Assembly (NCBI GenBank): GCA_937921825.1
Contig: CAKZVK010000021.1
Span: 1-64,000, forward strand
Reading direction: 5' to 3'
DNA: 64,000 bases
Source of the DNA: an uncultured Saprospiraceae bacterium
GTDB taxonomy: Bacteria; Bacteroidota; Bacteroidia; Chitinophagales; Saprospiraceae
Part shown: one piece after another, positions 18,476 through 27,877 of the stretch
Layout of the letters: the number at the start of each line of letters is the position of its first letter
Position numbering within the stretch: position 1 is the first letter of the stretch
Notes under the pieces: model-generated
Databases searched by the model: none
The model's input: the letters and a program-made list of their open reading frames with translations, nothing else
What the model was told of the DNA's origin: nothing
Position numbers and translations under genes: made by a program

Positions 18476-19660
18476 TTAATGTTCTCTTCCAAAGATTTTA
18501 TTCTGATTTCTTGCTTTATCTAAGGCTTCCTGCTCTGCAGAAATCTTAGTCTTATCTAAGGACTGCTCCAACTTATCTAAGTCAGGCTGTCCTGCATCTA
18601 TCCATGCAGAATACCATAAGTTGCCGATAGCTAAAATAGCATCTTGCATTCTCTTTTCTACCATACCATCGAGTAAGTTATGATAGGCCGCGGCATACTC
18701 TTTGCACTGGATACGTACTGTTCTCTCTAATCTTTCGTCAAAACAAAACTGCCTATCTGTGGGGAAGTTCTTCTTGATATAGACTTCGTCTTCGAGAACT
18801 TCTGCGAGGAGTCGATGGCTATCGGTAATGATATCCCAGAAATAAGTTCTTTTATCTTCTATGTATTCGGCCTTTCCTACGACCATGTCATATCTATCTT
18901 CGGCAAACAATTCGGGAAGTCTACTCTCCCAGAAAGCATGAATCCCTAATTGATTAGTCAGCTGACCGTTATAATTGACCGTTGTATGTAGAGGAACATG
19001 GGCATCGGAAATGTAATGACCTATATCCGCACTTACTCTGAGTATCCCCTGAAGATTACCGCCGCTAAACTGTCGGACCAAACTATGATAATAATCCTCC
19101 AAAAAATAAGGCAGCACCCCATAACCCACAAATGGATTGAGGAATAGATACTCCTCGTAAACTGGGTCATGGGATAGATACACAGAAACGTTTTCAGAGT
19201 CCAACTCTATTACTTTGCTGTATCTATCCATAGACAAGAGATCATAGTAAAGAGAATCAATGTTGACCACTTGACTGCTTAAGTCCGCAGAATCTTTTTC
19301 AGTGGTGATGCCTACAAGAGTCCCATGCGTAAGGATCGCTGTCTTGATATCTCTAGGTACATTTGGAAACGGAATCGTATCCCAGTGATCTATATCTATA
19401 TAATGTCTATAGGCTTCATTCTTGAGGGCATAGCGCCTCTTATCAGGATCTACGGCATGCTCGCTTATATAATAAATATGTCTTTTATAGAGTCCGAGCA
19501 TCTCTGGTGGCAGGGTGAAGACAGCCATTTTATTAATCAGCCTATGCCCATAAAACCCCCAACTCACACTAAATGAAAGACCAACTATAGACCCAAATAA
19601 AAGCAAAGAAAAGGTCAGCCATCTCATTCTAGGATTCAATTGACTATTCCGTTTTTTCAT
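18476..19660 (-). CDS. Zinc-dependent phospholipase C / S1-P1 nuclease-like exported protein
   Basis: The protein has 394 residues with an N-terminal hydrophobic signal or anchor at about 14-33. The mature start WGFYGHRLINKMAVFTLP and the later segment DIGHYISDAHVPLHTTVNYN with GIHAFWESRLPELF match the Trp/His/Asp zinc-ligand pattern of the PLC/P1-nuclease superfamily. Three zinc ions would be held by the N-terminal Trp and these His/Asp residues. The substrate is not predictable: nucleic acid or phospholipid are both possible. It lies between DUF368 and DUF4340 genes and its 5' end overlaps the DUF4340 gene by 17 bases. Confidence 0.78.
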   Translation of the reverse strand: MKKRNSQLNPRMRWLTFSLLLFGSIVGLSFSVSWGFYGHRLINKMAVFTLPPEMLGLYKRHIYYISEHAVDPDKRRYALKNEAYRHYIDIDHWDTIPFPNVPRDIKTAILTHGTLVGITTEKDSADLSSQVVNIDSLYYDLLSMDRYSKVIELDSENVSVYLSHDPVYEEYLFLNPFVGYGVLPYFLEDYYHSLVRQFSGGNLQGILRVSADIGHYISDAHVPLHTTVNYNGQLTNQLGIHAFWESRLPELFAEDRYDMVVGKAEYIEDKRTYFWDIITDSHRLLAEVLEDEVYIKKNFPTDRQFCFDERLERTVRIQCKEYAAAYHNLLDGMVEKRMQDAILAIGNLWYSAWIDAGQPDLDKLEQSLDKTKISAEQEALDKARNQNKIFGREH

Positions 19661-20645
19661 AGAAATAGCTCGGTCGCTTCATATACCTTTTTATAAATTG
19701 ACCCTGTACCATGTAGAAATCTTCTTGACTTGTGTAGACAAAAAACTTTTCGTGAAGCTTAGTGATGTCTCTGGGAGAACGTGTATTCACATTGCTATTT
19801 TCCATATCTAGGAGCGGGTACACTTTCATAGACAGCTCTGGCTTGTTTTGAGCTTCGATAGTCAAGACCATGAAAGGGATAAAACTTAGAATAGTATCCT
19901 TAAGAAAGTGGTCATTTCTAACAAAGACAGAGTTCATCTTCTTGAAGTCAGAAAAATAAGCGTCTGTTAGATTTTGGTGGCATTCCTTGACGGTGCCATT
20001 CTCTGAAAACTTGTACTCTACCCCGTCCCTCCATACCGTGTAGGAACTTGTAATATCCTTGGGATACTCTACGGTAATTCTTCTTAGGTCATTGGTTTCG
20101 TAGGTGAATACATTCATACTTCTCATCTCCTCCTGCGTCTGAGTAAAGTAATTTCTGATGCCCCCTTCTGTAACACTAAGAGACATAACATAGGCTTGCT
20201 TGGCACCCCTCTTCATACAGTAGGTTCCATATTCAGTATTAGTATTTGTGCCTAGGATAAAATCTGTGATGATCTTCCCACTACTGTCATAAGTCTTGAT
20301 GTCAATCCCATGCTTAGCCATTCGCTTTTGTGCTTCTTCGTTCTCTAGGATGGTCGGAATATACTTTATGGACATATTCTTCATTGTAGATAGCATATTT
20401 AGTACTATCCTTTGATTGGCCTTATGACGATCATTTATGAGCCAGACTCCCTTCGCCTTGCTGAGATGGATAGCTGGTCGCCCTTTTTGTTCTATTGTAA
20501 TTACTGAGACGTCATCGGGATTCTTCAGAATAAACTCTCTATCCTCCACCCTTATAGAGCTTTTCTCCTCTCCTTGGCTATTCATGTAAAAGTAGATACC
20601 CCCAAGTAAAAGAAATACCAGTAATAATATAATCGTTCGTCTCAT
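19644..20645 (-). CDS. DUF4340-domain membrane-anchored protein
   Basis: The ATG at 20645 starts a protein of 333 residues beginning with MRRTIILLLVFLLLGGIYFY, a single N-terminal membrane anchor; a TTG 15 bases upstream is a weaker alternative. The soluble part has the DUF4340 layout (SVITIEQKGRPAIHLSKAKG, WLINDRHKANQRIVLNMLST, FILGTNTNTEYGTYCMKRG). In Bacteroidota such proteins often accompany gliding-type ABC transporter genes, which are absent here. No enzymatic residues are recognised; function is unknown. Confidence 0.8.
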   Translation of the reverse strand: MRRTIILLLVFLLLGGIYFYMNSQGEEKSSIRVEDREFILKNPDDVSVITIEQKGRPAIHLSKAKGVWLINDRHKANQRIVLNMLSTMKNMSIKYIPTILENEEAQKRMAKHGIDIKTYDSSGKIITDFILGTNTNTEYGTYCMKRGAKQAYVMSLSVTEGGIRNYFTQTQEEMRSMNVFTYETNDLRRITVEYPKDITSSYTVWRDGVEYKFSENGTVKECHQNLTDAYFSDFKKMNSVFVRNDHFLKDTILSFIPFMVLTIEAQNKPELSMKVYPLLDMENSNVNTRSPRDITKLHEKFFVYTSQEDFYMVQGQFIKRYMKRPSYFYEKTE

Positions 20646-20712
20646 AGAAAATATATCCAATTAGTATTTCAAAGGTAATTTATTTCTATTCTTACAAAAG
20701 ATATAGATAACT

Positions 20713-21384
20713 GTGACGAAGACAAATACGAAAGAACTCGCATCCAAGAATTATGAACTCATCATTTTTGACTGTGATGGCACGCTAGTGGATACTGAGC
20801 CTATCACCAATAAGCTGATAGGTGAGATGATCAGAGAAATGGGTATATCTATGACTGATCAAGAAGCTTTCGACCTTTTCGTGGGGACTTCCTTTGCTAA
20901 GATTACGTCTTACTTGATCGATCGCCTAGGCAGACCAATTGATTATGATCTAGAAGCAGAATTCAGAATAAGGTGTAAAACTAGATTTGAAAAAGAACTA
21001 AAGGAGATTCCCGGTGCTACAGAGTTTGTAGAAAGTGTAGATATCCCCATCTGTATCGCCTCTAATGGCCCCTCAGAAAAAATGAAAGTAACCTTAGGCA
21101 TTACTGGTCTACTACCCTACTTTGACAAAGGCAATATGTTCTCTGCCTATGATATTCAGGTCTGGAAGCCTGAGCCCGACCTATTCCTATATGCTGCTAA
21201 GACGATGGATACTGCTCCAGAAAAATGTCTCATAGTAGAAGACACTTTGGTAGGTGTCCAGGCCGCCATAAATGCCAAGATGGACGTCATCGCTTTAGGA
21301 GATCACTTCAGTTCCGAAAACCTTGCCGTTAATAATAACGTCTACAGATACAGCAGATATTCGGATCTACAAAATGACTTCTAA
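20713..21384 (+). CDS. HAD-superfamily phosphatase/phosphoglucomutase-like hydrolase
   Basis: The protein has 223 residues. The HAD motifs are in order: motif I FDCDGTLVDTEP with nucleophile Asp and acid Asp, motif II CIASNGPS, motif III Lys in WKPEPDLFLYA, and motif IV IVEDTLVGVQAA. The cap domain between motifs I and II is helical (subclass IA), as in beta-phosphoglucomutase and 2-deoxyglucose-6-phosphatase relatives. The start is a GTG; no ATG precedes motif I. The exact phosphorylated substrate cannot be read from sequence. It precedes gapA but that gene has its own -7 box. Confidence 0.88.
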   Translation: MTKTNTKELASKNYELIIFDCDGTLVDTEPITNKLIGEMIREMGISMTDQEAFDLFVGTSFAKITSYLIDRLGRPIDYDLEAEFRIRCKTRFEKELKEIPGATEFVESVDIPICIASNGPSEKMKVTLGITGLLPYFDKGNMFSAYDIQVWKPEPDLFLYAAKTMDTAPEKCLIVEDTLVGVQAAINAKMDVIALGDHFSSENLAVNNNVYRYSRYSDLQNDF

Positions 21385-21416
21385 GAGTTAATCAAACATC
21401 TTTGGTTAGCCTTTAT

Positions 21417-21424
21417 TATTTTTG
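21417..21424 (+). promoter_or_regulatory. -7 promoter box of gapA
   Basis: TATTTTTG is an exact TAnnTTTG match 33 bases before the gapA start. The nearest TTG (21402-21404) is only 12 bases upstream, shorter than the usual 17-23, so only the -7 box is claimed. Confidence 0.5.
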
Positions 21425-21456
21425 CGGCTTAATTTAAATCAACAAAACAAATTCAC

Positions 21457-22449
21457 ATGGCTAAAACCAGAATTGCAATTAATGGCTTCGGAAGAATAGG
21501 CCGATTAACTCTTCGGGAATTACTAAAGGATAGAAGAGTAGAAGTTGTAGCGATAAATGATCTTACTGACAACCATACTCTTGCACATCTATTCAAGTAT
21601 GATACTGCGCAAGGTGCATTCGATGGTAAAGTAAGTGCAACTGATGATCATATAATCGTGGGAAGAAAGAAATTTCTGGCTACAGCTATAAAAGATCCTT
21701 CTAAGTTACCTTGGAAAAAGAATAAAATAGATATCGTCCTAGAATGTACCGGGGTATTCAGAGATAAAGACAAAGCAGGCTTACATCTCAAAGCGGGTGC
21801 TAAGAAAGTTATCATTTCTGCTCCGGGTAAAGGAGACATAAAGACTATAGTTCTTGGTGTCAATCATGATCAGTTGAAAAAATCTGACAAGATCATAAGT
21901 AATGCCTCATGCACAACTAACTGCCTTGCGCCACTAGTTAAAGTTATAAAGGAAAACTGGGGTATTGACCAAGGATCTATGACGACTATACATGGCTATA
22001 CTGGTGATCAAAGAATACAAGATGCACCGCACTCTGACCTCAGAAGAGCAAGAGCAGCAGCAGAAAATATCATACCTACTTCTACAGGAGCTGCTGTGGC
22101 AGTAACTAAAGTAATAGATGGAATAGAAGGTAAATTATTTGCAATGGCTGTAAGAGTGCCAGTTATTACTGGCTCTCTAGTAGAGCTAAATGTATTAGTG
22201 AATAAAGACATTACAGTAGAAAAGGTAAATAAGACATTCAAGAAATATGCTAACAAAAACTTGAAAGGCATACTAGAATATATGGATGACCCGATCGTAT
22301 CTTCTGATATCATTGGCAACCAACATTCATCTATCTTTGATGCCGGTCTGACGAAAGTATCTGGCAGGCTTCTTAAAGTCGTTTCATGGTACGATAATGA
22401 AGCTGGCTTCTCTAGCCGACTAGCAGAACTTGCAACAAAATTTAAATAA
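21457..22449 (+). CDS. gapA: Glyceraldehyde-3-phosphate dehydrogenase, type I
   Basis: The protein has 330 residues. It oxidises glyceraldehyde 3-phosphate to 1,3-bisphosphoglycerate in glycolysis. The Rossmann motif is INGFGRIGRLTLR; Asp35 in the following strand (NDLTD) is typical of NAD preference. The catalytic cysteine is Cys152 in SNASCTTNCLAPL, with the histidine in TIHGYTGDQ. The C-terminal WYDNEAGFSSRL closes the family signature. A strong hairpin follows the stop before pgk, so the gapA message level may be set separately from pgk. Confidence 0.97.
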   Translation: MAKTRIAINGFGRIGRLTLRELLKDRRVEVVAINDLTDNHTLAHLFKYDTAQGAFDGKVSATDDHIIVGRKKFLATAIKDPSKLPWKKNKIDIVLECTGVFRDKDKAGLHLKAGAKKVIISAPGKGDIKTIVLGVNHDQLKKSDKIISNASCTTNCLAPLVKVIKENWGIDQGSMTTIHGYTGDQRIQDAPHSDLRRARAAAENIIPTSTGAAVAVTKVIDGIEGKLFAMAVRVPVITGSLVELNVLVNKDITVEKVNKTFKKYANKNLKGILEYMDDPIVSSDIIGNQHSSIFDAGLTKVSGRLLKVVSWYDNEAGFSSRLAELATKFK

Positions 22450-22454
22450 ATAAT

Positions 22455-22484
22455 AAAAGCCGATCTTTTTAGATCGGCTTTTCC
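22455..22484 (+). terminator. Strong hairpin terminator between gapA and pgk
   Basis: A perfect 12-base stem (AAAAGCCGATCT with AGATCGGCTTTT) with a TTTT loop lies six bases after the gapA stop, and the descending arm ends in T residues. Pgk starts 15 bases later, so read-through may still feed pgk. Confidence 0.8.
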
Positions 22485-22498
22485 ATAATTATCACCTT

Positions 22499-23698
22499 AT
22501 GCTTAATAATTTAGCTGGCAAGAAAGTCCTTATCAGAGTAGACTTCAATGTTCCATTAGACAAGGATCAAAATATTACTGACGATACACGTATCCAAAAA
22601 GCCCTACCTACAATCAAGGAGGTGCTTAGGCAAGGAGCCTCTGTAATCTTAATGTCACACCTTGGAAGACCGTTAAAAAAGCTAAATGATGATGGAAGCA
22701 TCAATGTGAAGAAATTTAGTCTCAGGGCACTAGTCCCACATCTGTCTGCACTATTGGATAATAAAGTGATTTTTGCTGCAGATACTGTAGGCCAGGAAGC
22801 CTTTGACCATGCACATCAATTACAGCCTGGACAAATATTATTACTAGAGAATACAAGATTCGAAAAAGGTGAAAAAAAGGGAGACATAGAACTTGCTGCT
22901 AAAATGGCAAAGCTTGCTGATGTCTATATTAATGATGCCTTTGGGGCGGCCCACAGAGCACATGCGTCTACCGCCACTGTAGCTAGTCAATTTGAGCCAG
23001 AAAGCAAGTCCTTGGGATTCCTCATGGAAACTGAGATCGCCAATGCTAATAAATTAGTTAATAGCCCAGCACGTCCTTTCACTGCTATCTTAGGAGGGGC
23101 CAAGGTATCTGATAAGATCCAGCTAATAGAAAGATTATTAGATGTCTGCGATTACATTCTGATCGGAGGTGGTATGACTTATACCTTCATCAAAGCAAAA
23201 TTCGGAACTACTGGTAACTCATTGGTAGAGGAAGATTATGTAGGTCTAGCCAAAGACTTACTAGCTAAAGCAGAGGAACAAAATGTAAAAATCCTATTAC
23301 CAGAAGATACGATCATAGCAGATAGTTTCTCCAATGATGCCGCTAAAAAAACTTGTCCAAGTATGTCCATACCTGAAGGATGGATGGGCTTGGATATCGG
23401 TCCAGAGGCTATGGATACGTACAAAAAAGTCATTCTTGGTTCTAAGACTGTGTTATGGAATGGTCCTCTAGGTGTATTTGAATTTGAGAATTTCTCAAAA
23501 GGAACTTTTGGGGTTGCACAAAGTGTCGCTGATGCTACTGCTAAAGGTGCTTTTACGCTGATAGGAGGTGGTGATTCTGTCTCTGCTATTAACAAATCTG
23601 GCCTCGCCGACCAGGTTAGTTTTATCTCCACAGGTGGTGGAGCAATGTTAGAATACTTAGAAGGCAAAAAACTTCCAGGGATAGCAGCAGTAATCTAA
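22499..23698 (+). CDS. pgk: Phosphoglycerate kinase
   Basis: The protein has 399 residues. It transfers the acyl phosphate of 1,3-bisphosphoglycerate to ADP. Visible family segments are KKVLIRVDFNVPLD near the N-terminus, SHLGRP, LLLENTRFEKGEKKGD, INDAFGAAHRAHAS, AILGGAKVSDKI, LIGGGMTYTFIKA, WNGPLGVFE and the nucleotide loop GGGDSVSAI. The ATG at 22499 starts two residues before the first conserved segment. It directly follows gapA and ends 10 bases from the convergent SLBB gene. Confidence 0.97.
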   Translation: MLNNLAGKKVLIRVDFNVPLDKDQNITDDTRIQKALPTIKEVLRQGASVILMSHLGRPLKKLNDDGSINVKKFSLRALVPHLSALLDNKVIFAADTVGQEAFDHAHQLQPGQILLLENTRFEKGEKKGDIELAAKMAKLADVYINDAFGAAHRAHASTATVASQFEPESKSLGFLMETEIANANKLVNSPARPFTAILGGAKVSDKIQLIERLLDVCDYILIGGGMTYTFIKAKFGTTGNSLVEEDYVGLAKDLLAKAEEQNVKILLPEDTIIADSFSNDAAKKTCPSMSIPEGWMGLDIGPEAMDTYKKVILGSKTVLWNGPLGVFEFENFSKGTFGVAQSVADATAKGAFTLIGGGDSVSAINKSGLADQVSFISTGGGAMLEYLEGKKLPGIAAVI

Positions 23699-23708
23699 AA
23701 GTAGCGTT

Positions 23709-26426
23709 TTAGTCCAGTCTAGAAATCAAGAGAATCAAGGTCAAGATGCTCATAGCCTGAGCTACTGAATCTCCTAAGACTTTAGTCCAGTCCACTTCTT
23801 CTTTTTTATCGTCCTCTTTGGCTTCAAAAGATTTAAAACCTACTGATATTTGAGATCCTTGATAGACCTTGGGGTACTTCTTAGATAAGAAGCCAATTGT
23901 AGGTCTTTTGATTTCACCATTGGCATGCTCCACGAAGATCTTTTGTTTGTCTGCTGATTCATGTAGACCCCCTGCATACTCATTGATATAGAACATGGCA
24001 TCCTTATTCTTGTGGTAGGGCACATGGATTTCATTCCCTTCATTAATCTTCTCCTCTCCTACTGCTTCGTATGCCCTGGTAGCACCTCTTATAGTCACGA
24101 ATTCTTTGATTTTCGGGACAGTAATTTTATCGCCATTCTTCACTAAGAAATTAAACTCAGACTGCGGATTCCTCAGAATCTCTTCTAGCTTAATGACTAC
24201 AAAACCATACTCATTCTCATTTCTTTCTAAGGTAGCCCCAGCTGGGAATGCCTCATCTGTCAGGCCACCTGCTCTGTCTATAATAGATAGGATTCTTTCA
24301 TTCTCTTTAGAGATAGCATAAGGACCTGGATAGGCGACTTCTCCATCTAAGAATACACGACGTTGTAACTTGAATTCCTTGATATATCTGACTGCAATAT
24401 TATCGTAAGGCTCTAGGAAGTAATCACCATCTGCATTAAGCACATTGAAGTCTCTATCCATTTCCACATTGGCCACTACAGTTCTAGTGGGCTCATTGTT
24501 CTTTATGATCACTCTCGATATCTCTATATTATTAGTAGAGGCGGCCATTTTGAATCCACCAGCCAGAGTCATAAGGTCTTTTATACTCATGCCTATACCA
24601 TACTGGTACTCCCCTGGAAGGTTAACGGCACCTTCTATCCTCACAAAGCTTTCTTCAAGAAAAGTATTCTTGGACTTGACTACTAGGCTGTCAAATGGTG
24701 ATAAAACGAGATTCGATTCATCAGAACTATCCTCGAATAACTTATCCAAGTTATTGATAGTCTTGTAGTACTTTATTTTGGGGTTAAGTGGGTCATTCCT
24801 GTGGATGATTGCATAGTTAGAAGCATCTCTTCTGAGTCCTCCTGCCAGAAGGATAGCATCTTTTACTTTTATGGATTGACTGACATCATAAGGAAATTTA
24901 CCTGGAAACCTAACCGCACCATCTATGGCTATATCTATCTCATCTGTGAATCTATCCTTAGGCCATATTTCTAATTTATCCTTATCCTGTAAGGCAAAAT
25001 TCATAGGACTCCTAGGATTTTTGATGACTTCTTCTATGCTTATCTTTTCGTAGGTATAGGTACCGTTATTGTTATCTCTGGTGAGAAATGCGGTTCCTAA
25101 ATTAGAGAGCTCTGTGATACCCGCTTTTCTGATTAGGTCAGAAATCTTCATATTATCACTGCGCTCAAAGACTCCTGGTTGTAACACCTCTCCGATTATT
25201 TCCACAAAGTTTGAAAATTCATTTTCGATTTCTGCAATGACGACAAGGTCCCCATGAAGTAATTCAAAATTCTTCTTTCTTCCTTCATACTCTCTCCAGT
25301 CAATATCTATAATCTTCATAGCATCATCTACATACCGCTGAACTTGTATCTTTTTTTGGAAAGCATTTTCGGCGAATCCTCCTGAGAAATCTAAGAGTTC
25401 CTTTATCCCTTCTTTATTTGTCAGTTCATATTTATGTGGACGACGAACAGCACCTTCCACCGTAATTATTTTATCCGCTACTGGCACCAAGATGATATCA
25501 TTCTCATCTAAGTAATAATCAGAAGCTATAGAAGGATTCTTCATGAAAGCATAGATGTCCAGCGTCTTGTTTTCGCCATTGGCCTTTTTTAATTGGATAT
25601 TTCTTAAGGTTCCTATGTCATTAGGTCCATTCACTATCGAAAGTGCATTGAATGCTGAATTGAAAGCCGGTATAGCAAAGCTTCCTGGGTTCTTGGCGAC
25701 CTCGCCATAGATGCTAACCTTTACTGTTCTTGAAAAATTTAGCGAAACATCGAATTCACCTTTTCTAAAAGTATAGTACTCATTAAACACCTTGAACAAC
25801 TTCTCCCTAGCAGTTCCAAGCGATACTCCTTTTAGGAAGACCCTCCTTTTACCATCAAGAATCTTGATATAGCCATCCTCACCTACTTTATACTCATTAT
25901 CAAACTGAGAACGACCCCAGGCAGCTACCACTAAGTCATCTCCAGGTCCTAGGATATAAGAGTCAGGGGCTTTTATCTCCTCCGACTTAGATTGCAGTTC
26001 TAATACAGCTCCTTGGAATAATGACTGACCATAAATGTTCTCTATGAATTCTTCTTCCTCTAGTTCTGCCTCTTCTTCCAAACTTACTTCAGTGCTATCG
26101 ATTTCGTCACCATCCTCATCCAGCATCTCCTCATCTTCATCATCTGCATCCTCAGAGTCGGCATCCTTGACTATTTTCTCCGCTTCCATTTCTCTGATGA
26201 CATCACGGATTATCTGAATCTCCTGAGGGCTGATACTGGACTGATCGAGAAAGTTAAGATCTACACCTTTCTCATTGAGTCTTCTTTCTACTTCAAGATA
26301 TTCTAGACCTCTATCATCTAATTCTTGAAGGACTTTCTCTTTGGTAACGAAAATGTTCTGAGCAGCTAGTTGGCTGTTCTGAAAAAGAAAAAACAAGGCG
26401 AGTAAGAATAAAACCGAGTGGCGCAT
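23709..26426 (-). CDS. Polysaccharide export protein with multiple SLBB domains
   Basis: Started at the ATG at 26426 the protein has 905 residues; the GTG 12 bases earlier is less likely because the signal peptide begins at MRHSVLFLLALFFLF. After the signal peptide and a short helical part there is a strongly acidic stretch at about 87-128. A Wza-type poly-export domain follows (SYILGPGDDLVVAAWGRSQ, about 150-235). Then come several SLBB beta-grasp repeats, recognisable by VEGAVRRPHKYEL, IIGEVLQPGVFER, IDGAVRFPGKFPYD, IEGAVNLPGEYQYG and LDGEVAYPGPYAI. A C-terminal hydrophobic helix (ILTLILLISRLD) ends the chain. Such proteins form outer-membrane exit channels for capsule or exopolysaccharide. 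No Wzc partner is adjacent. Confidence 0.88.
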   Translation of the reverse strand: MRHSVLFLLALFFLFQNSQLAAQNIFVTKEKVLQELDDRGLEYLEVERRLNEKGVDLNFLDQSSISPQEIQIIRDVIREMEAEKIVKDADSEDADDEDEEMLDEDGDEIDSTEVSLEEEAELEEEEFIENIYGQSLFQGAVLELQSKSEEIKAPDSYILGPGDDLVVAAWGRSQFDNEYKVGEDGYIKILDGKRRVFLKGVSLGTAREKLFKVFNEYYTFRKGEFDVSLNFSRTVKVSIYGEVAKNPGSFAIPAFNSAFNALSIVNGPNDIGTLRNIQLKKANGENKTLDIYAFMKNPSIASDYYLDENDIILVPVADKIITVEGAVRRPHKYELTNKEGIKELLDFSGGFAENAFQKKIQVQRYVDDAMKIIDIDWREYEGRKKNFELLHGDLVVIAEIENEFSNFVEIIGEVLQPGVFERSDNMKISDLIRKAGITELSNLGTAFLTRDNNNGTYTYEKISIEEVIKNPRSPMNFALQDKDKLEIWPKDRFTDEIDIAIDGAVRFPGKFPYDVSQSIKVKDAILLAGGLRRDASNYAIIHRNDPLNPKIKYYKTINNLDKLFEDSSDESNLVLSPFDSLVVKSKNTFLEESFVRIEGAVNLPGEYQYGIGMSIKDLMTLAGGFKMAASTNNIEISRVIIKNNEPTRTVVANVEMDRDFNVLNADGDYFLEPYDNIAVRYIKEFKLQRRVFLDGEVAYPGPYAISKENERILSIIDRAGGLTDEAFPAGATLERNENEYGFVVIKLEEILRNPQSEFNFLVKNGDKITVPKIKEFVTIRGATRAYEAVGEEKINEGNEIHVPYHKNKDAMFYINEYAGGLHESADKQKIFVEHANGEIKRPTIGFLSKKYPKVYQGSQISVGFKSFEAKEDDKKEEVDWTKVLGDSVAQAMSILTLILLISRLD

Positions 26427-26540
26427 AAATCCTATCACATTAAAAAAATATTAATATGTAAAACTAATGCTATGAAGCTGATGAAACAAATATTAGCACA
26501 ACTCTTTACTCTACAGGTGTAGCGCCTTAACTTTTAACAT

Positions 26541-27665
26541 TTAGTTCCTGAGAGCAGAAATGAGCTTTTCGACTATAAATTCTTGCATTTCTTGGGTGAG
26601 CTCTGTGTGCATAGGTAGAGATAATACTTGCTGACAAAGCTGGTCTGTCACAGGAAAAACCTCCTCTTCGGTTACATATTCCTGATAAATGCCCTGCTTG
26701 TAGAGTGGTTCTGGGTAGTAGACTGCCGTGGGAATACCTTGTGCTTTCAGCGCAGCTTGCACTTCATCCCTATCCTTATTTTGGATTCGTAAAGTGTACT
26801 GATGAAAAACATGAGATCTATCAGTCCTTCTTGCAGGTCTTATTACATCTGGCGCTTGCTCCAGTAGACTATCATACACCTGGGCTGCATGATTTCTTGA
26901 ATCCACATACTCATCTAGATACTTAAGCTTGGTATTAAGTATAGCTGCTTGAAGGCCGTCCAGTCTACTATTGATGCCTATGGTTTCGTAGTAGTATTTC
27001 TTAAGGGAGCCATGGTTAGCATAGAGGTTGATTTTATGAGCCAGAGCATCATCATTCGTCATTACAGCCCCTCCATCTCCATAGCAACCTAGATTCTTAG
27101 AGGGAAAAAATGATAAAGTACCGATATTACCTATCGTCCCGCAGAACACATCTTTGCCCCTATAATTATACTTAGCAGAGATTGCTTGTGCCGTATCCTC
27201 AATGACGTCTATAGAATGCTTATCTGCAATGCGCATCACACTGGTCATATCACAGGCCTGCCCAAAGAGGTGTACTGGCAGAATACATTTGGTCTTCTCA
27301 GAGATGGCAGCTTCTAACTTTGTGACATCTATATTGAAAGTTTCGGGATCGACATCGACAAATTTAGGTTTGAGACCTAATAAGCAGATTACCTCCACGG
27401 TGGCGACAAAAGTAAATGGAGTGGTAATTACTTCTGACCCTCTTTCATAGTCCATCGCCATCAAGGCCAACTGAAGTGCATCTGTACCATTTCCACAAGG
27501 AATGATATGCTTTACACCAAGATAATCTTCTAGGTTTTCTTTGAATTCCTGAACATACTTTCCCTTTATAAAGGCTGTATCCGCTATTACCTTGGCCATC
27601 GCTAGATCTAGCTCCTCCTTTATACTCTTGTATTGACCTTTGAGATCAACCATTTTAATATTCAT
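26541..27665 (-). CDS. DegT/DnrJ/EryC1/StrS-family sugar aminotransferase
   Basis: The protein has 374 residues. It is a PLP enzyme that aminates a nucleotide-linked keto-sugar for surface polysaccharide synthesis. The PLP lysine is Lys190 in SFFPSKNLGCYGDGGA; GNGTDALQLAL, TTPFTFVATVEVI, VHLFGQACDM and EDTAQAISAKY are family segments. The N-terminus MVDLKGQYKSIKEEL resembles WbpE/WlbC-type enzymes that make UDP-3-amino-3-deoxy sugars, but the specific substrate is inference. It lies upstream of, and in the same direction as, the SLBB exporter gene with a 114-base gap. Confidence 0.9.
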   Translation of the reverse strand: MNIKMVDLKGQYKSIKEELDLAMAKVIADTAFIKGKYVQEFKENLEDYLGVKHIIPCGNGTDALQLALMAMDYERGSEVITTPFTFVATVEVICLLGLKPKFVDVDPETFNIDVTKLEAAISEKTKCILPVHLFGQACDMTSVMRIADKHSIDVIEDTAQAISAKYNYRGKDVFCGTIGNIGTLSFFPSKNLGCYGDGGAVMTNDDALAHKINLYANHGSLKKYYYETIGINSRLDGLQAAILNTKLKYLDEYVDSRNHAAQVYDSLLEQAPDVIRPARRTDRSHVFHQYTLRIQNKDRDEVQAALKAQGIPTAVYYPEPLYKQGIYQEYVTEEEVFPVTDQLCQQVLSLPMHTELTQEMQEFIVEKLISALRN

Positions 27666-27877
27666 GATCTTCCGTTCGTTTATCTATTAAACCCGACAAA
27701 AATGGACTTATTGTATCAATTCTTTAAGGGTTATGAAGGATAAATACTGCAAACTCTTCTATAAAGTGTCTGCACTAATATCAATGGCCAATCTATAATC
27801 AGAAAAACTTTGAATAGAAAGGGCTACTAGAACAATCTATCTGAGTTAATTATAACTTCGTTCTTATAAGTACTATC

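Noticed and set aside
21402-21424. Full two-part promoter for gapA
   Set aside because: The TTG is only 12 bases from the -7 box, outside the usual 17-23, so only the -7 box is kept.
23236-23667. Minus-strand frame of 143 codons inside pgk
   Set aside because: Shadow of the conserved pgk reading frame; composition mirrors it and no start context is seen.
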